From Psychrobacillus mangrovi (GTDB lineage: Bacteria; Bacillota; Bacilli; Bacillales_A; Planococcaceae): a stretch of DNA of 64,000 bases. The notes beneath the pieces were generated by a model. That model was not told where the DNA came from. It made no database searches and saw only the letters and a program-made list of their open reading frames with translations. Positions 26,314 to 34,457 of this stretch are shown piece after piece. Where the stretch lies: the NCBI RefSeq assembly GCF_037104765.1, contig NZ_JBAWSY010000003.1, positions 62,001 through 126,000 on the forward strand, in the 5' to 3' direction. Position numbers and translations under genes: made by a program. Numbering within the stretch: the stretch's first letter is position 1; every line of letters begins with the position of its first letter.

Positions 26314-28170
26314 ATGGACGTTAAAATAGTGGAGCCTATAAAGTGCCGTATTTTAGATATTTGGTATGAAAATGTCTTTAATCATGAATCTAGCTATAAC
26401 TGGTTCGAAGATTTAAAAGAAATACTTTCCGAGTTTTTTAATGTTCAGGTGGCAAATTACTTCATTTATGATACAGACACATTTTTACAATTACAATGGA
26501 ATCATTCATTAGCTAAAAAGTTAAATGCAATTAAATGGCTTGAGATTGAAGGGTTTTTTTATGATCAAGACTTTAATGAAATTCCGTTTTTGCAAAAAAA
26601 TCTGTTGGCTGTTGGGGAAGTATCCATTTTGTTACGGGATCAAGAAAATCAGCCTTTAGGCTTGCTAGTAATGGAGTCTACTCCTAAATGGAAGGAATTC
26701 TCCCAAACTACTGAAGTGTTCAGTTTTATTAGTACTATTAGTACATTGGTTCAAAAAATAAAAAAAACCGTTTATTTAACTCAGCAAGAGCATCAATATA
26801 GAAATTTGTTTAATGTTACAAAAATGTTCTATTCAACACTCGATATTGGACAAATACTAGAAGGCACATTAAATGCAGTACAAGAAGCGTTTCCAAACTT
26901 TAAATCCATCTTAATATTGTCCAATGATCAAGATCGTAAGACATCTGTTCCTTACAAACTATTCGACTATACATCTGAAAGACCTGCTACAGTTGAAGCT
27001 TATGTATCAGGGGAAATAACAACAGAGTTAGCAACGGATTTAGGAGTGCGCTTATTAAATGTTCCTATTAAAGGTAAACAAGGGATTTACGGCATTTTGC
27101 AAATGTCTACGCCTCTTGATTATTTATTTTCGGTCAGACAAAAAGAATTTGCATCCTTGCTTGCTACAGCAGCTGGAAATGCATTAGAGAATGCCAAACT
27201 ATATATTCAATCACACCGCCTAGTATCTGATTTGCAATTAATTAATGAAACAACCCATAAGCTAAATATGAATCTTTCTTTAGAAGATATGCTCTCCTTT
27301 TTATACAAGCAATTAAATAAATCTTTTCATCCTGATCAAATTGGTTTCGTATTTTTAAATGAGGAAGAACATGAAACTTCATCAGCAAGTTCAGATTTCT
27401 TTCTTTCATCAAATGGACAAGAATACATTAAATATGTAGTCAATCATTTTGAAAAAATGCAGGATTCGCTTTTCATAGCAGATCTCAATCGCCTATCAGA
27501 ACAGGAATTTGATTTTCGATCACTTATTGCCATTCCATTAAAAGAGCAAAATCATATTACTGGATTTAGCATTGTGTTGCATAAAGAGCCCTATTTCTTT
27601 TCATTTGATAGCTTTAAATTAATGCAATCCCTTATACAGCATTCTTCTCTTGCGATAAGTAACTCTAAATTGCGTATTAAATTGCAGGAAATGGTGAATC
27701 GCGACCATTTGACTAACCTTTTTGCACGCAAATATTTAGATAAATATGTGGAAACATCTATGAAAAATGATGAGCGTGGCGTTTTTATCCTCATGGATAT
27801 TGATAACTTTAAGCTAGTCAATGATACACATGGCCACCAAGTGGGAGATGAAATTTTAAAACAAATTGCATCCATCATCCAAAAGCGAACGGAAGGAATT
27901 GGTATAGGAGCAAGATGGGGTGGAGAGGAACTAGCTGTTTATTTATCCCAAATGACCATTGAAGAAGGTATTGAAGAATCCAAAAAAATAATTAATTTAA
28001 TACCTCACCATACGAATCCTAGTGTAACTGTCTCTATGGGGGTTTGCGGTTGGGATAAACATGATCTTCTTTCCTTTCATCATCTTTTTCATAATGCAGA
28101 TACAGCTATGTATGAAGCAAAGAATAATGGTAAAAATCAATTACGTATTTATCAGGCACCTCCACTTTAA
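26314..28170 (+). CDS. dgcP: GAF-GGDEF diguanylate cyclase (DgcP/YtrP-like)
   Basis: A 618-residue cytoplasmic protein. The first 155 residues are poorly conserved and GAF-like; GAF modules follow at about 165-295 and 315-450, then a GGDEF domain (460-612). The catalytic loop RWGGEEL (534-540) and the metal site MDIDNFK (494-500) are intact, so it should make cyclic di-GMP. No RxxD inhibitory site is visible five residues before the loop. GAGGTG precedes the ATG. Position after rpsD matches B. subtilis ytrP (dgcP). The signal sensed by the GAF domains is unknown. Confidence 0.88.
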   Translation: MDVKIVEPIKCRILDIWYENVFNHESSYNWFEDLKEILSEFFNVQVANYFIYDTDTFLQLQWNHSLAKKLNAIKWLEIEGFFYDQDFNEIPFLQKNLLAVGEVSILLRDQENQPLGLLVMESTPKWKEFSQTTEVFSFISTISTLVQKIKKTVYLTQQEHQYRNLFNVTKMFYSTLDIGQILEGTLNAVQEAFPNFKSILILSNDQDRKTSVPYKLFDYTSERPATVEAYVSGEITTELATDLGVRLLNVPIKGKQGIYGILQMSTPLDYLFSVRQKEFASLLATAAGNALENAKLYIQSHRLVSDLQLINETTHKLNMNLSLEDMLSFLYKQLNKSFHPDQIGFVFLNEEEHETSSASSDFFLSSNGQEYIKYVVNHFEKMQDSLFIADLNRLSEQEFDFRSLIAIPLKEQNHITGFSIVLHKEPYFFSFDSFKLMQSLIQHSSLAISNSKLRIKLQEMVNRDHLTNLFARKYLDKYVETSMKNDERGVFILMDIDNFKLVNDTHGHQVGDEILKQIASIIQKRTEGIGIGARWGGEELAVYLSQMTIEEGIEESKKIINLIPHHTNPSVTVSMGVCGWDKHDLLSFHHLFHNADTAMYEAKNNGKNQLRIYQAPPL

Positions 28171-28194
28171 CAAAGTGAAGATGCCTATCTTTTT
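28154..28194 (+). terminator. Terminator of the GAF-GGDEF gene, overlapping its stop codon
   Basis: AGGCACCTCCACTTT pairs with AAAGTGAAGATGCCT around the stop codon at 28168-28170 and is followed by a T run. Confidence 0.8.
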
Positions 28195-28217
28195 TATTAT
28201 ATTCGTTATAAAATAAT

Positions 28218-28231
28218 TGTAAGCGTTTACA
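28218..28231. promoter_or_regulatory. Perfect cre box before the methionine gamma-lyase-like gene
   Basis: TGTAAGCGTTTACA is a perfect palindrome fitting TGWAANCGNTNWCA at every position. Its last base is the first base of the ribosome site AAAGGAG (28231-28237), so CcpA bound here would block transcription just before the gene. Confidence 0.85.
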
Positions 28232-28247
28232 AAGGAGTGCATATAGT

Positions 28248-29441
28248 ATGACAAATGAAAAGCTTCAAAAGGAGACATTATACATTCATAAGGGATATCA
28301 TTCTAACCTACACCATGGTAGTTTAACTGTTCCACTTTATCAAACCTCTACCTTTGCATTTGAAACAGCAGAGCAAGGTGCAAGGAGGTTTGAAGGTGAA
28401 GAAGCTGGTGGTATATATTCTAGATTAGGAAATCCTACTGTTCACGTGTTAGAAGAGCGTATGGCAGCACTTGAATATGGTGAAGGGGCATTGGCTTTTG
28501 GATCTGGAATGGCAGCAGTTAGTACTATATTAGTTCATTTAACAAAAGCAGGAGATCATATTCTTTGTACACGAGGGATTTATGGGTGTACATTTGGGCT
28601 TTTGAATATTTTAAAGGAAAAATATAATATCACACATGATTTATCTTTATTAGCAAGTGAAGAAGCAATTGAGGCAGCTATCAAACCAAATACAACATGT
28701 ATCTATATCGAGACACCGATTAATCCTACCATGGAGATAGTGGATATTGAAATGATTACAAAGGTAGCTAAAAAGCATGGCATACCAGTAGTAGTAGATA
28801 ACACTTTTAGTTCACCTTATCTACAAAATCCTTTGCAACTAGGTGCAGATTTTGTTTTGCATAGTGCAACAAAATATATTAACGGTCATGGAGATGTAAT
28901 TGCAGGAATTTTAGTAGGAAAACAAAATGAGGAAATAGAAGCGATACGAATGTCTATTCAAAAAGATTATGGTGGTATCATTTCACCATTTGATGCGTGG
29001 TTGCTGATCAGGGGACTGAAAACTCTACATGTAAGAATGGATAGACATACTCAAAATGCAGAGGAAATTTTATCCTTTTTAAAAACGTGTGACTTGGTAG
29101 AAAACATCTACTATCCTTACGATGATCAGAATCCTCAATTTGAAATTGCTAAGAAGCAAATGAAAGCTGGTGGAGGACTTATATCGTTTACCGTTAAGGG
29201 TGGTATAAAAAGTGCTCAAAAACTGATGAATGAATTAAAATTAATTAAAATTGCAGTAAGTTTGGGAGATGCGGAAACATTAATTCAGCATCCTGCTACA
29301 ATGACTCATTCTGTGGTGCCTGAAAAAGAAAGAATGGAGATGGGCATTACAGATGGTTTACTACGCCTTTCTGTTGGTTTAGAGAATTCTACTGATCTAA
29401 TAGAAGATTTACAGTCTGCCTTTTCCAAACTAAAAAGCTGA
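28248..29441 (+). CDS. PLP-dependent Cys/Met metabolism enzyme, probable methionine gamma-lyase
   Basis: A 397-residue fold-type I PLP enzyme. The Schiff-base lysine is Lys209 in HSATKYINGHGD, with YSRLGNPT (57-64) and SGMAAV (86-91) around the cofactor. Cys114 in YGCTFG matches the active-site Cys that sets methionine gamma-lyases apart from cystathionine lyases and synthases. I therefore prefer breakdown of methionine to methanethiol, 2-oxobutyrate and ammonia, though cystathionine or homocysteine lyase activity is possible. A perfect cre box touches its ribosome site, predicting strong glucose repression, which suits a catabolic role. Confidence 0.82.
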   Translation: MTNEKLQKETLYIHKGYHSNLHHGSLTVPLYQTSTFAFETAEQGARRFEGEEAGGIYSRLGNPTVHVLEERMAALEYGEGALAFGSGMAAVSTILVHLTKAGDHILCTRGIYGCTFGLLNILKEKYNITHDLSLLASEEAIEAAIKPNTTCIYIETPINPTMEIVDIEMITKVAKKHGIPVVVDNTFSSPYLQNPLQLGADFVLHSATKYINGHGDVIAGILVGKQNEEIEAIRMSIQKDYGGIISPFDAWLLIRGLKTLHVRMDRHTQNAEEILSFLKTCDLVENIYYPYDDQNPQFEIAKKQMKAGGGLISFTVKGGIKSAQKLMNELKLIKIAVSLGDAETLIQHPATMTHSVVPEKERMEMGITDGLLRLSVGLENSTDLIEDLQSAFSKLKS

Positions 29442-29464
29442 GGGATTCGCCTCAGCTTTTTTAA
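29432..29464 (+). terminator. Terminator after the methionine gamma-lyase-like gene
   Basis: AAAAGCTGAGG pairs with CCTCAGCTTTTTT around a six-base loop; it overlaps the stop codon. Confidence 0.88.
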
Positions 29465-29635
29465 AGTGTAGAATCTGTTATTCATCGATGTTTTTTGAAA
29501 TTTATACGTATACTACACTGATGTGTGCTGCCGAACTTTACACTTGAGCATTTAATGACAAGTCATCTGGCGCTCTATATCCGTATGAAGTCTATATAGA
29601 ATTTGACTTAATTAAATAATATCGTCCGATAAATA

Positions 29636-29815
29636 AGAAAATCGTTGAAACGGCTCCCTTTCCGCGGGCGTTGCCTTAGCCTCCTAGGCCAACACGATGT
29701 TGGTCATGCAATCGTTGCCGCAGGATGCGGCGAACTTAGATTGCCTTCCCCTTAACTGCGGGGTCTGCGGCTAACGCTATTCCCACAGGAGTGTCGCCTT
29801 TTTCAACGATTTTCT
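29636..29815 (+). repeat. Intergenic element C, copy 1, with perfect 15-bp terminal inverted repeats
   Basis: A 180-bp unit bounded by AGAAAATCGTTGAAA and its exact reverse complement TTTCAACGATTTTCT. The interior is GC-rich and includes TGGTCATGCAATCGTTGCCG and GCGGCGAACTTAGATT, both found again at 38822 and, inverted, at 47389. No open reading frame of note. It lies in the 655-bp gap 29442-30096, which holds this element, a D element and AT-rich spacer but no gene. Confidence 0.75.
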
Positions 29816-29917
29816 ATAAATACTAACGAAAAAACTTAAGTGATAAAAACTTACTCTTTTATTGGCGTAATAGGAAAATAGTTTTCTAATTGAAGAGCGT
29901 ACAATAGTAAGTTGTAT

Positions 29918-30062
29918 GGAAGGCGACGACTCCAGCCGGAAAAGCATGAGCTGAAGACCCTGGACTGAGCGTAGCGAAAATAATTTTTGCGACGAGCTTT
30001 GCGCAGGAGCGAGGGAAGCGGCTGAAGCCATGCTGGCGGAACGCGTCCGCCTGGAACCGATA
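29918..30062 (+). repeat. Intergenic element D, copy 1, with a 35-bp insertion
   Basis: AAGCATGAGCTGAAGACCCT, GGACTGAGCGTAGCGA and GCGTCCGCCTGGAAC match the D element at 47162-47287. Relative to that copy, 35 bases are inserted at 29978-30012. The insert core TTTGCGACGAGCTTTGCGC also occurs in an insert at 38848-38882. Confidence 0.72.
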
Positions 30063-30096
30063 GTATCCATTTAAATTTTGTCTAATCAACAGTCTT

Positions 30097-30576
30097 TTAA
30101 ATATGTTTTACTAAAATTTGAACGAATTGCTCTAAACCTTTTTTGTCTTGCTCAGAGAAACGATTCTTAATAGGACTATCGATATCGAGTACACCTAACA
30201 ATTCGCCGTTTTTCTCAATTGGAACAACAATTTCTGATTGAGATGCAGCATCGCAAGCTATATGTCCTGGAAAAGCATGAACATCAGGAACAATTACTGT
30301 TTCTTTCGTATTTGCTGCTGTACCACATACTCCTTTGCCTATAGGTATTCTTACACACGCTGGCAAACCTTGAAATGGTCCTAATACTAACTCCCCATCT
30401 TCCATCAAATAAAAACCTACCCAGTTAATTTGATCGAAAAATTGGTTTAATAGTGCGGATGCATTGCTTAAATTAGCGGTAGCATTTGTTTCACCTTCTA
30501 ATAATGCATCTAATTGCTTGCTTAACATCGTGTAACTTGCGGATAAATCTTCTGAATACGTTGATTGACTAAACAT
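30097..30576 (-). CDS. msrC: Free methionine-(R)-sulfoxide reductase (GAF domain)
   Basis: A 159-residue single GAF-domain enzyme (B. subtilis YtsP-like) that reduces free methionine-R-sulfoxide. The three family cysteines are present: Cys74 in LPACVRI, Cys84 in GVCGTAA and Cys108 in HIACDAA; the last two form the catalytic/resolving pair. GGAGAATAATA before the ATG lies at the end of hisJ, two bases away, so the two genes are probably one leftward transcript. Function by family is well supported. Confidence 0.92.
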   Translation of the reverse strand: MFSQSTYSEDLSASYTMLSKQLDALLEGETNATANLSNASALLNQFFDQINWVGFYLMEDGELVLGPFQGLPACVRIPIGKGVCGTAANTKETVIVPDVHAFPGHIACDAASQSEIVVPIEKNGELLGVLDIDSPIKNRFSEQDKKGLEQFVQILVKHI

Positions 30577-30578
30577 TA

Positions 30579-31388
30579 TTATTCTCCATTCTCGATATAT
30601 TTATTTACTTCGTGATAAAATTGATGTAAATCTTTTACTTGATGGGCGTCTGACCCAAAAACCAATGGAATCCCCAACTCTTTTGCCATAATAATATAGA
30701 TAGGAGAAGGATAACTTTCTAAACAAAAAGGTTTTGCTAGCCCCGCACTATTTACATCCAATTGCAGGTGTTGATTTTTCATTTCTTTTAAAATGGATAC
30801 GATATCAGCATGATCATCCACTTTTTCTGCTAATGCATGTTGAAATTTATGTATAAGCGTAATATGACCAATTCTTTTTGGTTTAAAGTTTCCTAAATCA
30901 CTCGTTATTGAATCCATGAGTGTTTTATAATACAATTTATACATATACATCGGATTTCCTATTTGTTGGGCAAAATCTAAATAACTATCTTTGGAAAAGT
31001 CAATACATGTATATTTATTCCTAAAGTGCAAAAAGTGAACAGATAGGATAGAATCATCTAAATATTTTCCATAGGTATTTAAAAAAGAAATTGTTTCTTC
31101 TTCAAAACCTGAAATAAAGTCTACTTCCAACCCCGTTGAAATAATAATATCTTTTTCATATTGTTTTTTCAAATCATGTATATCAGACAAATATGATTCG
31201 AGCCTAGTGTAATCCATCCCACTATCTTGCTCGGGAGTAGGATCGATGAAGTTTTTTGGTAATGGAGCATGTTCTGTAAATGTTATTTCTTGGAATTGGT
31301 GCTGAATTGCTTTTTCAATGTATAAATGAAAAGAATCAAGCGTTCCATGAGGACAATATGGTGTATGAATATGGCCATCTTTTCTCAA
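30579..31388 (-). CDS. hisJ: Histidinol-phosphatase, PHP family
   Basis: A 269-residue metal-dependent phosphatase for the penultimate step of histidine synthesis. The N-terminal DGHIHTPYCPHG carries the first metal-binding His pair (6 and 8); ITFTEHAPLP, LGLEVDFI-like and FGSDAHQV supply the other PHP motifs. The TTG at 31388 is preferred because TTGGAGGT ends seven bases before it and gives the family's usual MRKDGHIH start. B. subtilis HisJ is nearly the same length and also lies apart from the other his genes. Confidence 0.93.
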   Translation of the reverse strand: MRKDGHIHTPYCPHGTLDSFHLYIEKAIQHQFQEITFTEHAPLPKNFIDPTPEQDSGMDYTRLESYLSDIHDLKKQYEKDIIISTGLEVDFISGFEEETISFLNTYGKYLDDSILSVHFLHFRNKYTCIDFSKDSYLDFAQQIGNPMYMYKLYYKTLMDSITSDLGNFKPKRIGHITLIHKFQHALAEKVDDHADIVSILKEMKNQHLQLDVNSAGLAKPFCLESYPSPIYIIMAKELGIPLVFGSDAHQVKDLHQFYHEVNKYIENGE

Positions 31389-31434
31389 AAAATATACCTC
31401 CAACTAAATGAAATACAATTATTTCAAAGAATTC

Positions 31435-31452
31435 ATTGTTTTATGAAACAAT
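31435..31452. promoter_or_regulatory. Inverted repeat in the hisJ-ezrA divergent gap
   Basis: ATTGTTT and AAACAAT (exact reverse complements) separated by TATG. It is placed to act on either divergent gene; no known operator is recognised. Confidence 0.35.
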
Positions 31453-31524
31453 AACATAAAAAGAATGGTAAAATATATAGTAATAATTAAATTAGAACTC
31501 TTGATCTTGGAACGGGGGCTTACG

Positions 31525-33225
31525 ATGAAGTATATCATCCCAGCGGTTATTATACTTTTAGTCATTGCAGTTTTTGCATTTATCATAAGACGAAAACATA
31601 ATACTGAAATTGAACGGTTAGAACATGAAAAACACCAGATTCAAAATAAACCGATTTTAGAAGAAATGACTAAAGTAAAACAACTGAATATGAATGGTCA
31701 AACAGAAGAAATGTTTGAGCGTTGGCGGAATACATGGACTGAAGTAATGGATGTGCTAATGCCTAAAATTGACGTTCTATTATTTGATGCGGAGGAAAAC
31801 GTGGACAAGTTTCTCTTTATCAAGGCTTCTAAGACTGAAAAAGAAATTCAGACATTAATTACTTCGTGTGATCAGAAAATGTCAACTATCCTAAAAGAAC
31901 TAGAAGAATTAATTGGTAGTGAAGAAAAGAACCGCATTGAAATGGAACAGTTAAAAGAACAGCATCGTGCTGCTAGAAAAACCTTACTAGCGCATCAGTA
32001 TTCATTTGGGGATGCTGTACCAGTGCTCGAAGCAAAATTAGAATCATTTAATCCCCATTTTGAAGAGTTTGATAAATTGACAGAATCAGGGAATTATCTT
32101 AGTGCAAGAGAGATTGTCATATCTGTCCAAAATGAAGGGCAAAAGTTTTTTCATATTTTACATGATATACCTACAGTGCTATCGGAGATACAACACAAGA
32201 TACCTGCAAGTATTCACGAATTAAGAAGCGGTCAAAAGGAGATGGAAGAGAGCTCCTATTACTTGCAACATCTAGAAATGACTACCAAGTTAGATGCACT
32301 AGAAGAAGAGTTGAAAGTATTAAAAGAAGCAATTGTTGAACTAAAAGTAACCAAAACAATTGAACGTGTAGAAGAAATAAAAGATGAAATTGAAACTTTC
32401 TATGATTTACTTGAAAAAGAAGTATTAGCAAAAAAATATGTAGATCAGCATAAAGAAAAAACAGCAGATCGCCTTAAAGAAGTAACAACTGTTACTCTTG
32501 CAGTGAACGAAGAGGCTACATACGTACAACAAAGTTACCGTTTACCAGAAAAAGAGGCAGAGATTCCTCAAAGCTGTTTAAAAGAATTACAAGAGTTGCA
32601 TAAGAAATTCGAGCTGCTATCTACACGTGTGGAGGAAGAGAAATCAGCTTACTCTAGCTTGCAAGAAGAATTAAACGAAATAGCAGAGGATATTGACCGT
32701 TTGTATGAAGAACAAGATCGATTTGCAAATAGTTTAAAGAACCTTCGAATTGATGAAAATAAAGCTCGTGCGAAACTAGAAGAATTAAAAAATTTGTTAC
32801 ACGATACAGATCGTATGTTACAAAAAGCAAATATACCTGGAATCCCAGAGGATATGGATGTTCGACTAGAAGAAGCGGAAGAACATATTTATGTAGCGAT
32901 GCAAAGCCTACAAGAAGTTCCACTGAACATGACTTTAGTTGAAAACTACTTATCAAAAGCTGAAGCATGTATGGAAGAAGTGCATCAGAAAGCTAAGGAA
33001 ATGCTTGAAAATGTATTATTAACAGAAAAGATAATCCAATATGGAAACCGGTATCGAGCAAATCATCCAAATGTTCATATACGCTTGCTGGAAGCAGAAG
33101 AAGCATTTAGACAACTTAGATATGCGAAAGCTTTAGAAGATGCAGCAACTGCAGTCGAGGAAGTAGAACCGGGCGCTTTAAAGAAAATTGAAGTTCTAGT
33201 AAAAGAAGACGCTTGGCGTACATAA
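31525..33225 (+). CDS. ezrA: Septation ring formation regulator EzrA
   Basis: A 566-residue membrane-anchored negative regulator of FtsZ ring assembly. One N-terminal span (about 4-22) is followed by a long cytoplasmic region of spectrin-like coiled-coil repeats. Recognisable family patches are EEMTKVKQLNMNGQTEE, LLFDAEENVDKF and the conserved C-terminal EKIIQYGNRYRANHP. The ATG at 31525 follows ACGGGGGC; a longer frame from 31465 has no ribosome site. B. subtilis EzrA is of similar length and is also followed by nifZ-thiI. Confidence 0.95.
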   Translation: MKYIIPAVIILLVIAVFAFIIRRKHNTEIERLEHEKHQIQNKPILEEMTKVKQLNMNGQTEEMFERWRNTWTEVMDVLMPKIDVLLFDAEENVDKFLFIKASKTEKEIQTLITSCDQKMSTILKELEELIGSEEKNRIEMEQLKEQHRAARKTLLAHQYSFGDAVPVLEAKLESFNPHFEEFDKLTESGNYLSAREIVISVQNEGQKFFHILHDIPTVLSEIQHKIPASIHELRSGQKEMEESSYYLQHLEMTTKLDALEEELKVLKEAIVELKVTKTIERVEEIKDEIETFYDLLEKEVLAKKYVDQHKEKTADRLKEVTTVTLAVNEEATYVQQSYRLPEKEAEIPQSCLKELQELHKKFELLSTRVEEEKSAYSSLQEELNEIAEDIDRLYEEQDRFANSLKNLRIDENKARAKLEELKNLLHDTDRMLQKANIPGIPEDMDVRLEEAEEHIYVAMQSLQEVPLNMTLVENYLSKAEACMEEVHQKAKEMLENVLLTEKIIQYGNRYRANHPNVHIRLLEAEEAFRQLRYAKALEDAATAVEEVEPGALKKIEVLVKEDAWRT

Positions 33226-33261
33226 CAAATTTCTTTTTAAGCTCATTTTATATACAAATGT

Positions 33262-33296
33262 GAACCACCTCACTATAATTGTGAAGGTGGTTTTTT
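33262..33296 (+). terminator. Terminator after ezrA
   Basis: AACCACCTCAC pairs with GTGAAGGTGGTT and six T follow. Confidence 0.88.
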
Positions 33297-33318
33297 CCCG
33301 AAAAGGAGGGTTTAACAC

Positions 33319-34452
33319 ATGATTTATTTTGATAATAGTGCTACAACTAAAGCTCATAAAGAGATAATGAATACATTTGTATCGGTAAATGAAAATTTTT
33401 GGGCAAATCCAGCATCTATCCATGAATTTGGGCATCATACAAATGAATTGCTACAATCAGCAAGAACACAAGTTGCAGATGTACTTAAAACATCAAGCGA
33501 AAAAATATATTTTACTTCTGGTGGAACAGAGTCAAATAATTTAGCAATATTCGGTTTAGCTAATAAATATAAACTTCGTGGTAATCATGTTCTCATATCA
33601 GCAATCGAACATCCCTCTATATTAGAAGCAGCAAAAATGCTTCAACAGCAAGGGTTTATGGTGGAAAAAATTACCATTCAAAAGGATGGGGTTATTTCTT
33701 TAGAAGATTTAAAAACACTAATTCGTAAAGAGACAATTTTAGTTAGTGTTATGCATGTAAACAACGAAATAGGATCTATTCAACCAATAAATGAAATATC
33801 AACAATAATAAAATCACATAGTCGAGCTGTCTTTCATATGGATGCCGTACAAAGCTTTGGAAAGATGTTAGTAAATTTTGAAGAGCAGCACGTAGATGCA
33901 ATCACTATTTCTTCTCATAAAATTCATGGTCTCAAAGGCTCGGGACTTCTTGCTTTAAAAAATTCAATTGAAATAGATCCAATTCTTTATGGAGGAGGAC
34001 AAGAATCCGGAATCAGAAGCGGAACAACTCCAGTTCCCCTTGCTGTGAGTACAGCAAAAGCAGTGAGACTAGCCAATACGAATTTAAAGGAACATATAGA
34101 CACCTTAAAAAAAATGACCGACGAACTTAAAAGCTTTTTAAAAACATTTTCTTCTATAAAAATCATTTCCCCGGAAATAACTGCACCGCATATTGTATCT
34201 TTTTCGGTTAGAGGTGTAAAAGGAGAAGTATTTATAAATGCTTTGCAACAGGAAGGAATTATTGTCTCAACAAGTAGTGCATGCTCTTCTAAACAAACAA
34301 AAACTAGTCATGTATTAAAAGCGATGCATCTAGATGATGATTATATTAAAGGAGTCATAAGACTAAGTCTTTCCTATACGAATACAGAAGCAGAAGTGGA
34401 GCAATTTAAAAAAATATTTACAAGAGTAATGCATGTAATAAAAGGAGACTAA
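33319..34452 (+). CDS. nifZ: Cysteine desulfurase dedicated to ThiI (NifZ/IscS family)
   Basis: A 377-residue PLP enzyme that takes sulfur from cysteine as a persulfide. PLP lysine Lys201 lies in SSHKIHG, substrate-binding residues in TSGGTESNN (66-74), and the active-site Cys322 in STSSACSSKQ. Immediate coupling to thiI (5-bp gap) indicates that it feeds sulfur to 4-thiouridine synthesis in tRNA, as shown for B. subtilis NifZ. AAAAGGAGGG precedes the ATG. The short loop around Cys322 is class-I-like. Confidence 0.94.
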   Translation: MIYFDNSATTKAHKEIMNTFVSVNENFWANPASIHEFGHHTNELLQSARTQVADVLKTSSEKIYFTSGGTESNNLAIFGLANKYKLRGNHVLISAIEHPSILEAAKMLQQQGFMVEKITIQKDGVISLEDLKTLIRKETILVSVMHVNNEIGSIQPINEISTIIKSHSRAVFHMDAVQSFGKMLVNFEEQHVDAITISSHKIHGLKGSGLLALKNSIEIDPILYGGGQESGIRSGTTPVPLAVSTAKAVRLANTNLKEHIDTLKKMTDELKSFLKTFSSIKIISPEITAPHIVSFSVRGVKGEVFINALQQEGIIVSTSSACSSKQTKTSHVLKAMHLDDDYIKGVIRLSLSYTNTEAEVEQFKKIFTRVMHVIKGD

Positions 34453-34457
34453 AAAAG

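Noticed and set aside
29777..30089. Minus-strand frames of 97 and 67 codons in the 29.4-30.1 kb gap
   Set aside because: They cross the C and D repeat elements in different frames and look like products of GC-rich palindromes.
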